DNA of 64,000 bases from Psoroptes ovis (taxonomy: Eukaryota > Arthropoda > Arachnida > Sarcoptiformes > Psoroptidae): NCBI GenBank assembly GCA_002943765.1, contig PQWQ01000001.1, forward strand, positions 4,871,501-4,935,500. Direction: 5' to 3'. Below, in pieces: positions 27,752-39,907 of the stretch. A model generated the notes under the pieces. That model was given only the letters and a program-made list of their open reading frames with translations, made no database searches and was not told the origin of the DNA. The position numbers were made by a program, and so were the translations under genes. Numbering within the stretch: the first letter of the stretch is position 1; each line of letters opens with the position of its first letter.

Positions 27752-28040
27752 CTCTTTCTTCGATGACAGCATCGATTGGCGATGGTAAATAAATGATTGT
27801 CAACAAACAAAATAAAAACAGAAATAATGATGATAATGATAAGGAGAAGATTGTTGACATTTGTAATCGTAATAACAATGGTGACGATGATGATGATGGT
27901 GATCGATGACGATTTGGCCACAGTGGTCGATGTTGATCATTGTTATTATTTGAATTTATTTGATGATGATGATTTTGATTCATTTTCATTTTTAAACAAT
28001 TGTCAATCGTCATTTTATTGACACAATGAAATGAATACAT
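27752..28040 (-). CDS. first coding exon of a secreted or membrane protein (partial gene)
   Basis: On the minus strand an ATG at 28040 opens 96 codons plus one base, ending at an AGAG|GTATGT donor (phase 1). The peptide has a long polar N-region rich in Asn, His and Ser, then a strongly hydrophobic stretch at about residues 68-89 (Leu/Phe/Ile with several Ser), then small residues ending SPIDA and the acidic VIEER. This is a classic signal-peptide core with a likely cleavage site after IDA. Translation could also begin at inner Met codons closer to the hydrophobic core. Codon use matches the known genes. The downstream exons must lie to the left, but I cannot identify them. Arthropod Ig-superfamily and receptor genes often have a separate signal exon followed by a very large intron; the family here is unknown. 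Confidence 0.55.
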
Positions 28041-28875
28041 TTGTTTAATTATGGATATTTTAATTACATAATTTTTGTGAAAACATTCACTTGTTATTTA
28101 CTTGAATCAAAAAGTGTAAAATCAAGATTTTTAAAATTTAAAACACACGAATCATTCAATTAATCACTGAATCTTTTGATCAATCACTGAATTACTTAAT
28201 TTAATGTTTAAATCACTTTGATCACACAATTTTTTGGCTCAAGAAATGGCAGGATCGAACTGTTTTTGGATTTTTGAATTCAATTATTTCTGAGATCAAA
28301 TTTGGAAAAATGAAAAATTTTGCAAGTTTTTTGGCTGCATAAAATTCACAAAATGGCTAAAAAACACTGAAACCAAGCTTTTAAATGTGTAAAATTTAGT
28401 TCAATGAACAAACTATGAATGAATGAATGAATGAATGAAACACAATATTTTTTATGCTTTTCATTTTCAAAAACTTTACAAAGTTTTTTCCGTTCATTTT
28501 CAAGCAAGTTTTATGTGCTTTGCTTTGTGTGTTTTGGTATTGTTGTTCAAGTTTGAACATTTTTACCATTTTGGACATTTTCTCTTTTATTTTCATTTCA
28601 TAAATTTTCTGAATTCAAACCTTAGTTTCATAAAAAATAAAATATCTTCGCGCAAGGCGGTGCTTGAAATCATCTTTGATGATCATAAACATTAAAAATT
28701 CACAAAAAAACTTGTTGCTTCGAATTGTGTGCCTATTTTGACATGTGTTTATGAAAATTTTTAAAAAGATTCTTTTAAACCATACTAGGTTGAAATAGAA
28801 TATTTTTGAATAAACATGTGTTTATTTTGAAATTTGATTTGAATTTTGAATTCATGATTTAATTGATTTGAAAAA
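28041..28875. promoter_or_regulatory. divergent spacer between the signal-exon gene and INTS7
   Basis: The spacer of 835 bp separates two start codons pointing outwards, so it should hold both promoters. It contains a GAAT tetranucleotide run (28,415-28,438) and A/T-rich DNA. No canonical TATA or initiator could be fixed with confidence. Confidence 0.4.
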
Positions 28876-31800
28876 ATGTCATCAATAACAGCAATCGGCA
28901 GCCATCAATCTTCGGATTTATTATCGGATACGCATACAGTGTTGGCTGAATTAGATCGTATGTTACATTCATCATCGATCGGTGATCAATGTGAAGGTAT
29001 TGTCAAAGTACCATCACTATTTGAACGTTACCCGTTTCCCATTTTGATCAATACGGCTTCATTGAAATTATCAGAATTATATAAAGATGGTAGCAATTTT
29101 CTACGTATATTAATATTACAAGTATTTAAAGAAAGTGAAAAACATCTTGATAAAATATTGAATATTGATGAATTCATACGACATTTGTTTGCCGTAAGCT
29201 ATTCCAATGATCCATTAGCACGTTCAATTACATTGCAAACTTTAGGCCATATTGCTCGTATTGTATCGAATGATAATAAAATTCATCATTTTATTCGCAA
29301 AAGTTTAGAATCAAATTATGAACAAGAGGTGCATGCAGCTATTGAAGCAAGTGTACGATTTGCAATACAATCAAGAGATTTTGCTCAAAATATTTATCCA
29401 AAAGTTATCGATAAAATTGAAGGTTTAACAACATCGATGGAAATAAAAATTTGTCTGCTTGAAATTATCAACAACATTCATCATAATTTTGCAATAGTTG
29501 AAGATGCACGTAAAAAATTGATTTCATTTTTGGAAAAATACCCGGAAAAAAATTTCCTTTGTCGCAATCTTCATACGCTAACATCGTTAGCATCATCTTC
29601 AATAACACAGATTCCAGATCAAGTTGAATTATTAATAGATTTTTATATAAATGATCCGAGAATCAATGTAAAATTATCGGTGTTGAATGATTTGAAAATT
29701 TTAGCGAAAGATAGTGCACATTTATGGAAACCAAATAGTATTGAAAAATTTATTGATATCATTCTATCTGATTTAGATCAAAATAATATTAGCTCCTCAT
29801 TAAATAATTTAGAAACAAAAGAATTACGTTTATTATGTCAATCATTGGCCGTGCTCAGTAATTTAGTTGATTCACCATCTGTTTTCATAGATAATACATT
29901 GATTTCTACGAATAATATTCGAAAGATTGTCAATTTCACTACACAAATCATATATCACTCCACATTGGATGCGACATTTTCGGAAAATCTTCAATTATCA
30001 TTAATATCAAAGTGTTTTATCATATTAACAAATATATGTTTACATATTGATTCAAAAACAATCGATAATGATATGAATGTATTACAAGAAACATGTTCAG
30101 CATATGAATCTTATTTTCTTGGCAAATTTAACATGGGAATTGATGATAAATTCAGTATTAATTCACTCAAACGAATATTTAAAAGTTGTGTTTTATTGTG
30201 TGAACATTTAGAAAATGATTCATCGAAAGTTTTACCAATAACCGAAGCATTAAGATTTATATTTTTAAAATCAAATCCAAATAGCTGTTGTTATGAAATG
30301 ATTTGTGAAACAATATGTTCATTATCATTGATAATACAACGAAATAAAAGCTTGACATCAGATGATATAATCGATATGATCAAATTGAATCAAAAATCTA
30401 AACGAAAAAAACTGTTGCCAAAAAATGATCGTCTCATATTGAAATTATTGACAATATTTTTTCAATTAAAAAATGGTCATATCATAACCGAAAAAGAAAC
30501 ACTGATATTGATTGATAGTATTCACACTTATAATGCATGGGTATGTTATAAAATTGTACGATCATCGATGCGTTATGGACATCATAATTTTGCATCATAT
30601 TTGTTGCAAAAAATTAAACCATCAAGTGAATCGATTGAACAATGTTATTTTTGGATTAATTGTTTGCTACAAATAACGGAAGCAGAATCATCATTGATCG
30701 ATGAAGATATGATTAAATTGAAATCAGACCATTCATATTTATCTCAGAATTATATTAATAATAATAATAACAATAATAATGAACAATTTGAAAATGGTTT
30801 ATTAAATTGTATATCCCTATATTCACAAGGATTAACAAATTTAAAAGCATCGTTCACCAATCAAAAATCGATGCAATTCCAGTATGAATTTATACGTTTA
30901 CGTTTAAAATATTTACAAGCACATAAACATTTTCGTCAATGGCTACAAATAATACAATCATCACCATGTACAATTTCAGCAATGGATCAATTGAATAAAA
31001 ATCAAATAACTGTTGATGATATTTTACGTAATGGTCGCATCATTACATCGTTACAAAAATGTTCACAAGAATTTCGTCGTATCGCTGATAATTATAGCGA
31101 TCTGTATCGATCTTCATTTGATGCTGATCCAATTTCGCTGTCATATATACAATTATGTCAACATTGTTGTACATTGCTGGCAGAAGTGATTGAAAATTTA
31201 TTTCAAAAAAGTCATCGCATCGAATCATTATTTATTCAATCAACATCGACAACAATTATGATGAATAAAAATGATTCCGATAATTTAGATGACACTACGA
31301 CTAATCGTATTATTGAACATAAAGAAATTGAAAATGTTTGTACAATGATTTCGAATTTAGTGAATAAAAATGAGCTCAAATGTTTGACGAATGATGATCA
31401 AAAAATGAATAACTCTTCGGAATTTATGTCATTATTAGCCCAACAAATTGAAATGCTGTTTCGCATCAGTACACGATTATTGTTGGTTCCATTATCATTT
31501 CCACGATTCTTTTTTCAATCAATACAAACAACAAATATTAAATTGGAAGTGTCAACACAACAACCGCGTACGAATCAAGATATAATCAATGTTCAACAAA
31601 GTGTACAATTTGTTTTAAATGTTGAAGGTGTTGTCATCACTAATCATTCAAAAGCGAAATCAATCGGTACAATATCAACGGTGATAAATCCAATGATAAA
31701 GAATAGAATGAATATTATCGATCGAACAGCATCATCTCCGGTTAATGGAAATACAGAATCTGATTGGAAAATATTTCGTAAAGTTAATAAAATTCTATTA

Positions 31801-32076
31801 ACATTGAATGCCATACCAATCAATAATAACACTAATGAAACATCAACAGTAACATCATCACAATCATCAACAACTGCTTCAATTACAATGCATTCAATTG
31901 TACAACCAATTAATGATTATTTTCATACACAATTCTTGCTATCATTTTCAAACATAAATCATTATAGTGTATCAGTTGAAACATCGATTATCGATGAAAA
32001 TGATGCACAATGGAAAAGTGGTCCAATACAAACAATCTCTGTAAAAGTGATTGATGATAATAATAGTAAATTTTAA
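28876..32076 (+). CDS. INTS7: Integrator complex subunit 7
   Basis: Uninterrupted 1,066-codon gene. INTS7 is an alpha-helical scaffold subunit of the nuclear Integrator complex, which binds RNA polymerase II and cleaves snRNA 3' ends and paused nascent transcripts. The N-terminal third matches the family closely: the motifs GDQCEGIVKVPSLFERYPFP, ILINTASLKL, NFLRILILQV, SEKHLDKILNIDEF and SNDPLARSITLQTLGHIA fall in family order within about residues 35-125. HEAT/ARM-like helices continue to about residue 600. A poly-Asn insertion lies near residue 630 and a low-complexity Thr/Ser stretch near 985. The protein is about 100 residues longer than human INTS7 (962 aa). The ATG is preceded by an in-frame TGA four codons upstream. 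It lacks introns, unlike most neighbours, and lies tail-to-tail with Tao. Confidence 0.95.
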   Translation: MSSITAIGSHQSSDLLSDTHTVLAELDRMLHSSSIGDQCEGIVKVPSLFERYPFPILINTASLKLSELYKDGSNFLRILILQVFKESEKHLDKILNIDEFIRHLFAVSYSNDPLARSITLQTLGHIARIVSNDNKIHHFIRKSLESNYEQEVHAAIEASVRFAIQSRDFAQNIYPKVIDKIEGLTTSMEIKICLLEIINNIHHNFAIVEDARKKLISFLEKYPEKNFLCRNLHTLTSLASSSITQIPDQVELLIDFYINDPRINVKLSVLNDLKILAKDSAHLWKPNSIEKFIDIILSDLDQNNISSSLNNLETKELRLLCQSLAVLSNLVDSPSVFIDNTLISTNNIRKIVNFTTQIIYHSTLDATFSENLQLSLISKCFIILTNICLHIDSKTIDNDMNVLQETCSAYESYFLGKFNMGIDDKFSINSLKRIFKSCVLLCEHLENDSSKVLPITEALRFIFLKSNPNSCCYEMICETICSLSLIIQRNKSLTSDDIIDMIKLNQKSKRKKLLPKNDRLILKLLTIFFQLKNGHIITEKETLILIDSIHTYNAWVCYKIVRSSMRYGHHNFASYLLQKIKPSSESIEQCYFWINCLLQITEAESSLIDEDMIKLKSDHSYLSQNYINNNNNNNNEQFENGLLNCISLYSQGLTNLKASFTNQKSMQFQYEFIRLRLKYLQAHKHFRQWLQIIQSSPCTISAMDQLNKNQITVDDILRNGRIITSLQKCSQEFRRIADNYSDLYRSSFDADPISLSYIQLCQHCCTLLAEVIENLFQKSHRIESLFIQSTSTTIMMNKNDSDNLDDTTTNRIIEHKEIENVCTMISNLVNKNELKCLTNDDQKMNNSSEFMSLLAQQIEMLFRISTRLLLVPLSFPRFFFQSIQTTNIKLEVSTQQPRTNQDIINVQQSVQFVLNVEGVVITNHSKAKSIGTISTVINPMIKNRMNIIDRTASSPVNGNTESDWKIFRKVNKILLTLNAIPINNNTNETSTVTSSQSSTTASITMHSIVQPINDYFHTQFLLSFSNINHYSVSVETSIIDENDAQWKSGPIQTISVKVIDDNNSKF

Positions 32077-33189
32077 CAAAATGCAACTTACATTACATTA
32101 CACTTCATAATATTTTTATTTAATTTTCTGATTTAAAAAATTTCGATGAAATGAAAAAAAACAAACAAACGAAGAGAAAATTTGTAAATTGTTTACACAA
32201 ACTAATAATGATGATGATTAATAATAATAAAGTGTACAAATACAAGAAATTTCAAAAAAAAAAATTAAAAAAATCATAATTTTGTATGTGATTCACAGTT
32301 CAAAAATCATATTAATAACAAAAAGCTATCGTTAATCAATCATTTAATATAAATTTTTAATGGCATTAATTAGATAGAAATTAATCAATTATTCAGTTTT
32401 TCTCAAAAAAAAACAAAAATGTTCACAAAATTTATTTACAAAATGGATTAATATTTGTTACTGCTGTTGTTGTTGTTCGGTATTAGTTTTGTTTAGTAGT
32501 ATATGGAACGAAGACGACGACGACGACAAAAAATTGAATTAATTAATGAAATAAATAAATAAATTATCATGTATTGTTACAAAATTTTAAAATTTTAAAC
32601 ATTGAATCAAATTACATATTTGAACAAGTGAAAAAAAAAGTTGACAAAGCAATTTATTCATATGTGTATCTGATTGGTATGATTTGAAAGAAATTTTCAT
32701 TTTTTTTTTTTTACAGATCGACAGAGTTAACAATGTTTGTTTGTTGTGTTAATGTTGTAAACACATCTTGTAAATGAATTTATTAAAAGTTAAATAATTA
32801 ATTGAAATTATATAAATTGTATGAATTCATTCAATTCATTAATAATCTATGATTATATAATTTTAAGTATATTTTACATTTAAATCATTTAGTTGTTATT
32901 ATCATTATCATTATTTTAAGTTATCACCATTTGAAAATGTTTTGAAAATTTTTACCTAATGAAAATTTTCCAAAATTTTACAATCGATGATCATCATCAT
33001 CATCATCATCAATAATAATGATAATTTGTGTGCTTTGAGCATTATAAGTTTAACACATTTTGTATTTTTGTTATAAAAAAAAGGATATTTGGATTGGTCA
33101 TATTAAGATAACAAATCCCAAATGATTGAAATTGAAGGAAAAAAGTTTTTGTTTCAGATGAATAACGATTAAATAAAAAAAATCATCAG
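32077..33189. other. convergent 3' spacer between INTS7 and Tao
   Basis: About 1.1 kb of A/T-rich DNA holding both 3' untranslated regions. It contains a GAC trinucleotide run at 32,513-32,527 and an ATC run around 32,991-33,010. No open frame of note. Confidence 0.6.
32226..32231 (+). terminator. poly(A) signal for INTS7
   Basis: AATAAA 150 bp after the INTS7 stop codon, followed within about 40 bp by an A-rich stretch. It is the first canonical signal downstream of the stop. Confidence 0.55.
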
Positions 33190-36100
33190 CTATAGGGCAG
33201 TATGTGTGAAAGACGTAGCACTGTTACTATGAGCAAGCGATAATAAACTGCCACTAACACTAGCTGAATCATCATTATCCAATAAATGTGGATATGGTTC
33301 AGTTGATGCATCAGCAATCGCTAATGCATTGAAACCCATTTGTGTACTTTCAATATCAAAATTTTCAATTTCTTGTGCTTGTCGTTCCAATAATAATCTT
33401 CTTCTTTCATTACGTTCATTTTGAAATTGTTGTCGTTCATCTTCCATCTAAATTAAATAAATGAATTAGTATTCAGAACAAATTTTAATTAATTTAAAAT
33501 TAGAAACCTTTTTCTCCAATTTCATTTTATCACTTCGAACTCTTTCCTCTAGTTCACTACGTTCTTTTGCACGTTGTGCTTCAGCATTCTGTCGTATTTT
33601 ACTTTGAAATGCTCTCAATGATTCCAATTCTTGATCTAATTGATTTTTCAATTCTTTTTTCTCTTGTTCTTGTGCTTCATCTAATCTTATCTGTTATGTA
33701 TGTATTGGAAAAATGTAATCAAAATACAATAAATCAAAATTTGAAACTTACCGATTGTGTTTGAAACATTTCGGCTATACTTTGTTCATATTGTTCACCT
33801 AATATCTGTAATTTTCTAACCTGTTCTTCTTTTAATCTTTTTATAACATTTTTTTGTTCATCTTTAGGCGTCGAACTTAATATCTGTTCTTTCCATGCTT
33901 TGTACTATTGATTTTAATGAAAATTTGGATTCATTTAATTGATCAAAAAAGTAAAATATTATTAAAACTTACCTGCGATGTTTGTATTTTACATGTTTCA
34001 CGAAATTGTTTTCGTATTTGTAATTCTTTTTGTTTCAAACTTTTTGGCTGCTGTTTCACTTCCATCGCATGTTTCTTATGTAATTCTTTTAATCTACGAT
34101 CAATATATTCTTGTTGATTGGCTAATTCAATTTGATGTTGGTTTCGTATCTGTTCTTCACGTAATTGATGTATAGCTTTTTGTTGTTGATATTGTAAATC
34201 TTGAAATATATCATGATGTAACATCAGCATATCATGTGCTTGCTGTAATTGATCTTGCCGTTTATTAAGCTCATCACGTAACATATCTCTTTCGACTTGA
34301 TGAAATAATATTAATTTACGGCGACGAAATTTTCTTATTTCTAAATTATAAAATTCTTCATTTTGTTCTTGTAATTTTTGTAATTTAAGATTATGTTCTT
34401 TTTGTACTTGTTCTAATCGTATTTTATATTCATCATGTGGATATTCACGTTTTAATTTATCTTTTATACATTTGTATTCACGTTTCAGCTGTATTTGTGC
34501 ACGATTTAATTCTTCTTTTTGTCTTGTAATAATTGATTTACTTATTTTTCGTTGTTGTGTTGAATTTAATTTTGACTAATGATTCAAGGAAATTCAAATT
34601 TAACAAATAGTTTTACAAATATAAATGTATTTACCTTTTTATCAAGTTCTTGTTGCTGTTTGGTTATCTGTTTTTCTAAATCTTTTTTAAACTGCTGCAG
34701 TAATGCATCATATTCTTTGTCTAATTTTTGTTGTTGCTCCTCAAATTCTTGCCTACAACGATCTTCAAGCTGTAAAATTGCTTTTTGATGTTGACGACGC
34801 ATTCGCTTATATCCAGACATTTGTTCTTGTAGTTGATTATCTCTTGCATGTTCTTTCAATTGTCTAGTAACAATCGATGTTGTACGTAATGTTGCAAAAT
34901 TATTTGCACACAATTCTGCACTGTTTATGCTCGCAGATGAATTCTTGAATTAAATGAACAATGATTAAAAATGATTAAACAAATTAAATCAATCATAAAT
35001 GGATTACAAACCGATGGACTAATGCGATTCGTTTGTTGATTATTATTATTATTATTATTACTATTGGCCATTACACCAGCACCTGAACTTGAACTTGTAC
35101 TTTCACGACGTATTGTCATCGGATTACGATAAGCATCATGATCAGTGACACAATTATTATTATTGTTGTTATAATTTGCTGCTTGTATACTACTTGCACT
35201 GCTACTTTGACTGCAAATGCTAACCTGACTTGTACTTTGACGGCTTTTATAGCTGGCCATGCTATTACTTTTACCATTATTATTGTTATTGTTATTATTA
35301 ACAATATTTCCATATAATGGCTGCTGTTGATTTTGTTGATAGTTTTGTTGTTGATTTTTTGATCCATGATATTGTTGTTGATGATGATGATTCTGATAAA
35401 ATGAATGTTGTTGTTGCTGTTGTTGTTGATGGTAATGATTTATATTACTATTGCCGGTTTTATTGCGATTATTGTTGTTGTTGTTGTCGTTTTGGACATT
35501 ATTGCGGCTATTGTGTATGACTTCATCCTTTGATAAAAAAAATAATTTAAAAATAAATTAAATTGAAAAATTTTAATCCTCATATCATGACTTACATTTA
35601 TATCACTTTCATAATCAATTTGAGAACTTTGACTTTGTAAATCAAAATCACGATTATCTGCCATTAATATTTTTTTCATTTTACGATAATTAAGGTTATC
35701 TAATTCACGGACAGCTGTCTTTGTTCTATTAATTAAATCCATAATCACTGTATAAGGACGTGGTCTAGTTATGAATGAGTGCTAATATGACAGAAAAAAT
35801 TATCATCAAATCATTTCAAAATTTCCATTAAGCAAATAATTTTACCTTGAGCATTGCACTTGATGTTGGTCGTTCGTTTGGATTCTTTTTCAGACAAGAA
35901 TTTACAAAATTTCGAAATAAATCAGACCAATCCATTGGTCCGATATGACTCAATGTGGGTGAATCATTTTGGGCAATATGATATAAGGCACTCATAGCAT
36001 TCATATTGAAATAAGGTGGTTTACGTTCTGCCATTTCAATACAAGTAATACCCAATGACCAAACATCAACTTTCCCGTCATATTGACCTTCATCCATGGC

Positions 36101-36974
36101 TAAAATGACTTCAGGTGCCATCCAATATGGCGTACCGACAAATGAATTTGCTGGCGATATTATTGAAGCTGAACCGAAATCGGCTAATTTGACTGTACCG
36201 TTTTCAGTGAGCAATATATTACCAGCTTTAACATCACGATGTATACGACTTTGTGAATGTAAATATTCTAATCCTTTCAATGAATCATGACAAATGGCCG
36301 ATATTTCATCTTCTCTTAAGGGTTTTTTATGAACTGAGAAAAATATACAAAGAAACATTCAATATTCAAATGATTAAATCATTTATAATTTTCGTCAAAT
36401 ACCTTCGATAATATCAGACGCCGAACCAAGACAATATTCCATCACAAGCCATGCTGTTTGTTCTTTCAAATAACAACCTTTATAATCGATTGTGTTGCGG
36501 TGTTTTAAGGTTTTCAAAAATTTAACTTCTTTCAATATATCTTGCCATTTCTAAATTGTGTTCAAATGGAAAATTATTATTATTATCATCAAAACAAACA
36601 AATCAATACAACTGACTAACCTCTGTCGATTGTTTGCCCGTGAAGGACATTTTTTTAATGGCAACAACTTCTTTGGTAACAACATTTCGAGCCTTAACAA
36701 ATTGATGGCGAAAAATAAGTGAAAAAATTTAAATTTTTAAAATATTATCACATACATAGTAGACGGCACCAAAACTGCCATGACCAATTTCACGTAAATC
36801 TGTGAATATTTTTTCCGGATCTTCTTTATCAAAATATTGTGAAATTTCAGGATCTTTTAGATGGCCAATTCTTTGAAAATTTATTGATCGATTGATTGAG
36901 TGAAAACATGTTAATTAATGGAAATATTTTTGGAAGAATTTTGAATAAATGACATACCTAAAATGTGTTGGCAT
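33190..36974 (-). CDS. Tao: Tao serine/threonine kinase (STE20 family, MAP3K-like)
   Basis: Twelve exons, reading from the minus strand: 36974-36958, 36870-36756, 36692-36621, 36550-36403, 36333-35846, 35781-35596, 35527-35012, 34943-34635, 34575-33973, 33904-33752, 33690-33508, 33447-33190. They sum to 3,048 nt, giving 1,015 aa; human TAOK1 has 1,001. Introns are 59-87 bp. The kinase domain spans about residues 28-280: glycine loop GHGSFGAVY at 35-43, catalytic Lys57, HRD with Asp151, DFG at 169-171, activation-loop Ser181 and GTPYWMAPE at 184-192. These sit at the same numbers as in human TAOK1. Residues 343-514 (one exon) are a Gln/Asn/Ser-rich linker. Residues 515-990 are the family's long basic coiled coil, including REQMSGYKRMRRQHQK-like and KQQPKSLK motifs. 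Tao phosphorylates Hippo/Mst and p38-pathway MKKs and binds microtubules. Confidence 0.97.
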
Positions 36975-37784
36975 CTTGGCAATCTTATTTCTTCAATTTT
37001 ATAATTATCAATTATTAAGATTATGATTAAAATTTTAAATAATTTTTTGTAAATACAACAATTTTTCGTAGAATCTCATATAATATATTATCGTTTGATG
37101 GTTATTATCAAATCCATTTGCAATAATAATAATATTAATAATTTGAACATTTGAATTTATATGAATAAATCATAATATCATTTGATCTGGTTGAAAACAT
37201 TTAGAAGAAAAAAAACATTTGAAAATAATCATTATTAATATTATGACATAAACATTATGAACAAAACAAGTGATTTATGTACTGATAAATTAATCAAAAA
37301 TTGTTTTAAATTTTTTAAAATAAAAACAAATGAATAACTCAATGTGTTTGGATGCTTAACTGCTAATTACTGATAACAATGAATAATCAAATAATGTATG
37401 AATGGAAAATGATTAAAATAATGGTCAATTATGATGATAATCAAGATTTTTCGTTAATTAATTTTGCCTACGCTCAGATAAATAATAATAAACAAAAGAT
37501 AATGATTAACGATGATAATAATAATAATCAAATAAGTGTAAATCACTGTAAAAACAAAAGCAAAAAAAAATTCATTCATAAAAATAATTTTAAAAATTTC
37601 AAATTATTTACAACCTATCAATCAATCAATCAATCAATCAAAATTCATTGTTGCTATACCCCTTTATTTTTTTGAAACATGAGATTGAATTGCTTCACAT
37701 TAGAATTGGCAGTATGAGTGCCGCTAAAAACGATTGATGACAAATTCAAAAAAGCGGGTAGGACAATGAACCTATGATAAACTA

Positions 37785-37800
37785 GACGTATTAATACGTC
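37785..37800. repeat. perfect 16 bp palindrome in a G/C-raised patch
   Basis: GACGTATTAATACGTC is self-complementary. It sits in a patch of about 180 bp (37,676-37,855) that is richer in G and C than its surroundings and contains further ACGT-bearing words (AACGTATCC, CACGTTAGG). The patch may be a remnant of an inserted element or a regulatory module. Confidence 0.5.
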
Positions 37801-39697
37801 AAAAAAGTTGAAATCGAAACTAGCAGAAAACGTATCCACACGTTAGGGGCAAATTTATTTAATTCAATTACTTCAGATGTATTTCATGCAAAAATAGCTA
37901 TAATTAAGATAATAATAAACGATGATGATAGTCTCCTTCTTTTCTATAGTTTTTAATTGATATAAAAAGTAATTAACAATGATAAGGGTAACAACCAGTA
38001 ATAATAATCAATGATTATGAGTGGAAAATGATAGAAAATAAATTAAAATTGAAATCAATTTACAGAATGAATATAAAATTCAATCAATAAATCAATCAAT
38101 CAATCAATCAATGATCGATTGATTGATTTTGAAACCTCAGTTTTTATCATGAAATTTCATTATTGATTATTGATTATCATCATCATCATCATTCGCAGAT
38201 AACGGAAAATAAATTACGAAAATGGTCAGAAATTTTATGGCCAAAAATAAAATAAAATAAATATCATCAAATTTCATTGAATTGATTGATTTGAAGAACA
38301 AATATCAATCAATCAATAAGGCGAAATTATCGGAAAATCAAATTGAAATTTGAGAAATTGATTGATAATTTCTTGTTTCTTTGATTTAAAAAAAAAAAAA
38401 ACATGATTGATTCATTGAAATTCAAAAATTGCAGAACCCGAAAATAAACGATTTCTTATTACGATAAAACAATGTTTCCATTGATGTTTTCAATGATAAA
38501 ATCATTCAAAAAAAAATAATTGAAATCATTCAAATAAAAAAAAATATATCTGTCATTCATTTAAATCGAGAGATAGAAGACCGTTATCTTACAATTCAAA
38601 TTTTCCGCCGTTCAATGCAGACATTTCTTAAGATGTATGTGTGACTTATGCGTGTTGTGGTGACAAGTTTACAATATTTTTCATGCATATGCATCGAATG
38701 GCTGTGCTAAAATATTTTTAAGTTCAAATTACTTGGCAATCATTTGATTACTATACAAAAACACATTCACACTTGACTCTATGACAAAATAAACGTATTA
38801 AAGTGTATTATTAAAGACGTCTTTCAAGCAGTCTATACGTACGTATTCAATTTCACCAAAACTGACTTTAATTTCATTCATAAATTTTTTTTAGAATTTT
38901 TCAATGGGAAATTCTTCAATGAATTTCACGAATAAATTCCATGAATTCATTCAAGAATAGTCATCATCTTCGTAAAGTAAATTGAAAGAATGTAGATTCT
39001 TGTATGGGATTGAATATCGAATATTTTTCAATTAAATAATTCTCTTTTGAATCATTAACCAAAAGTTTATCGATTATCTGATGGCAAATAATTGCTTAGG
39101 GATCGTAGGAATAAATACAATCGTATTTATCGTGGCCTGATCATAAATTAATTCGGTTAATCTCAAACATTATAAACATTTATATATGAGTGACGTTTGT
39201 ACGCATAAATTAAATGACATGCAAATAATTTCTGTTGGTTATTTGTTAGTTGGATGATCATTGAATTAATTGATGTAATATTTCATTTTATTTTTCACTG
39301 AGGACAAAATGAAATTCTTGATTTTTTTTGTGAACAAAATATTTTGTAGGGATCTTTGACCAAACTATGATTATTTGGTGATTAAACCCCAAAAAATGAA
39401 TGAATGAATGAATGAACTATCAATGAAAATGAATGAATGGCAGCTTAAAAAAAAGTTCAATGTCCCGAGCAATTGAACCTGAAAATACAAGCAAACAAAC
39501 AAACAAATAAACAACCCGAAAAACAACGACAACAACCAATTCAAATTTTTAATTTAAAAAATGGAAAATTATTACAATAATCATAATTTATAATACTAAT
39601 AAAACTCGTATTAAATGAAATGAAATTTGAAACATTTGGAATTCCATTTTGAATGGAAAAAACAACTGAAATTTTCAATTAAACAAATTAAACATTG

Positions 39698-39907
39698 ATG
39701 ATCGCAGCAGCCAGTGATGACCAGAGCAAATATACACCATATTTCCGAGAGGAACACGTGGCCATATCGTCGTACGTTTCCATATTTTTAGATTCCGTAC
39801 CGAGAACACCTACTCATAATACGAATGTTAACAACGAGGATCAAATGCTTGAATTTGAGCAAAGGGGATCAATCAATGGAAAACCCTGTCGTCGTCATTT
39901 TGCATGA
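39698..39907 (+). CDS. possible small protein, unrecognised
   Basis: An ATG at 39698 opens 69 codons ending in TGA. The stretch is markedly less A/T-rich than its surroundings and uses G/C-ending codons (GAG, GAC, CAG, AGC, GCC, GTG), unlike the A/T-ending codons of the nearby genes. The peptide is polar, opens MIAAASDDQ, ends in a basic CRRHFA, and has no signal peptide or membrane segment. No family is recognised. It may be a real small gene, an exon of a longer gene, or the remnant of an inserted foreign segment. Confidence 0.2.
   Translation: MIAAASDDQSKYTPYFREEHVAISSYVSIFLDSVPRTPTHNTNVNNEDQMLEFEQRGSINGKPCRRHFA

Noticed and set aside
33567..34788. Plus-strand frames across Tao exons
   Set aside because: Antisense shadows of the coiled-coil coding exons, rich in Cys/Phe/Ser as expected from reverse reading of Lys/Gln/Glu codons.
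37614..38114. Repeated CAAT blocks resembling regularly spaced repeats
   Set aside because: Simple tetranucleotide microsatellites, no unique spacers of constant length; not a CRISPR array, and the DNA is eukaryotic.
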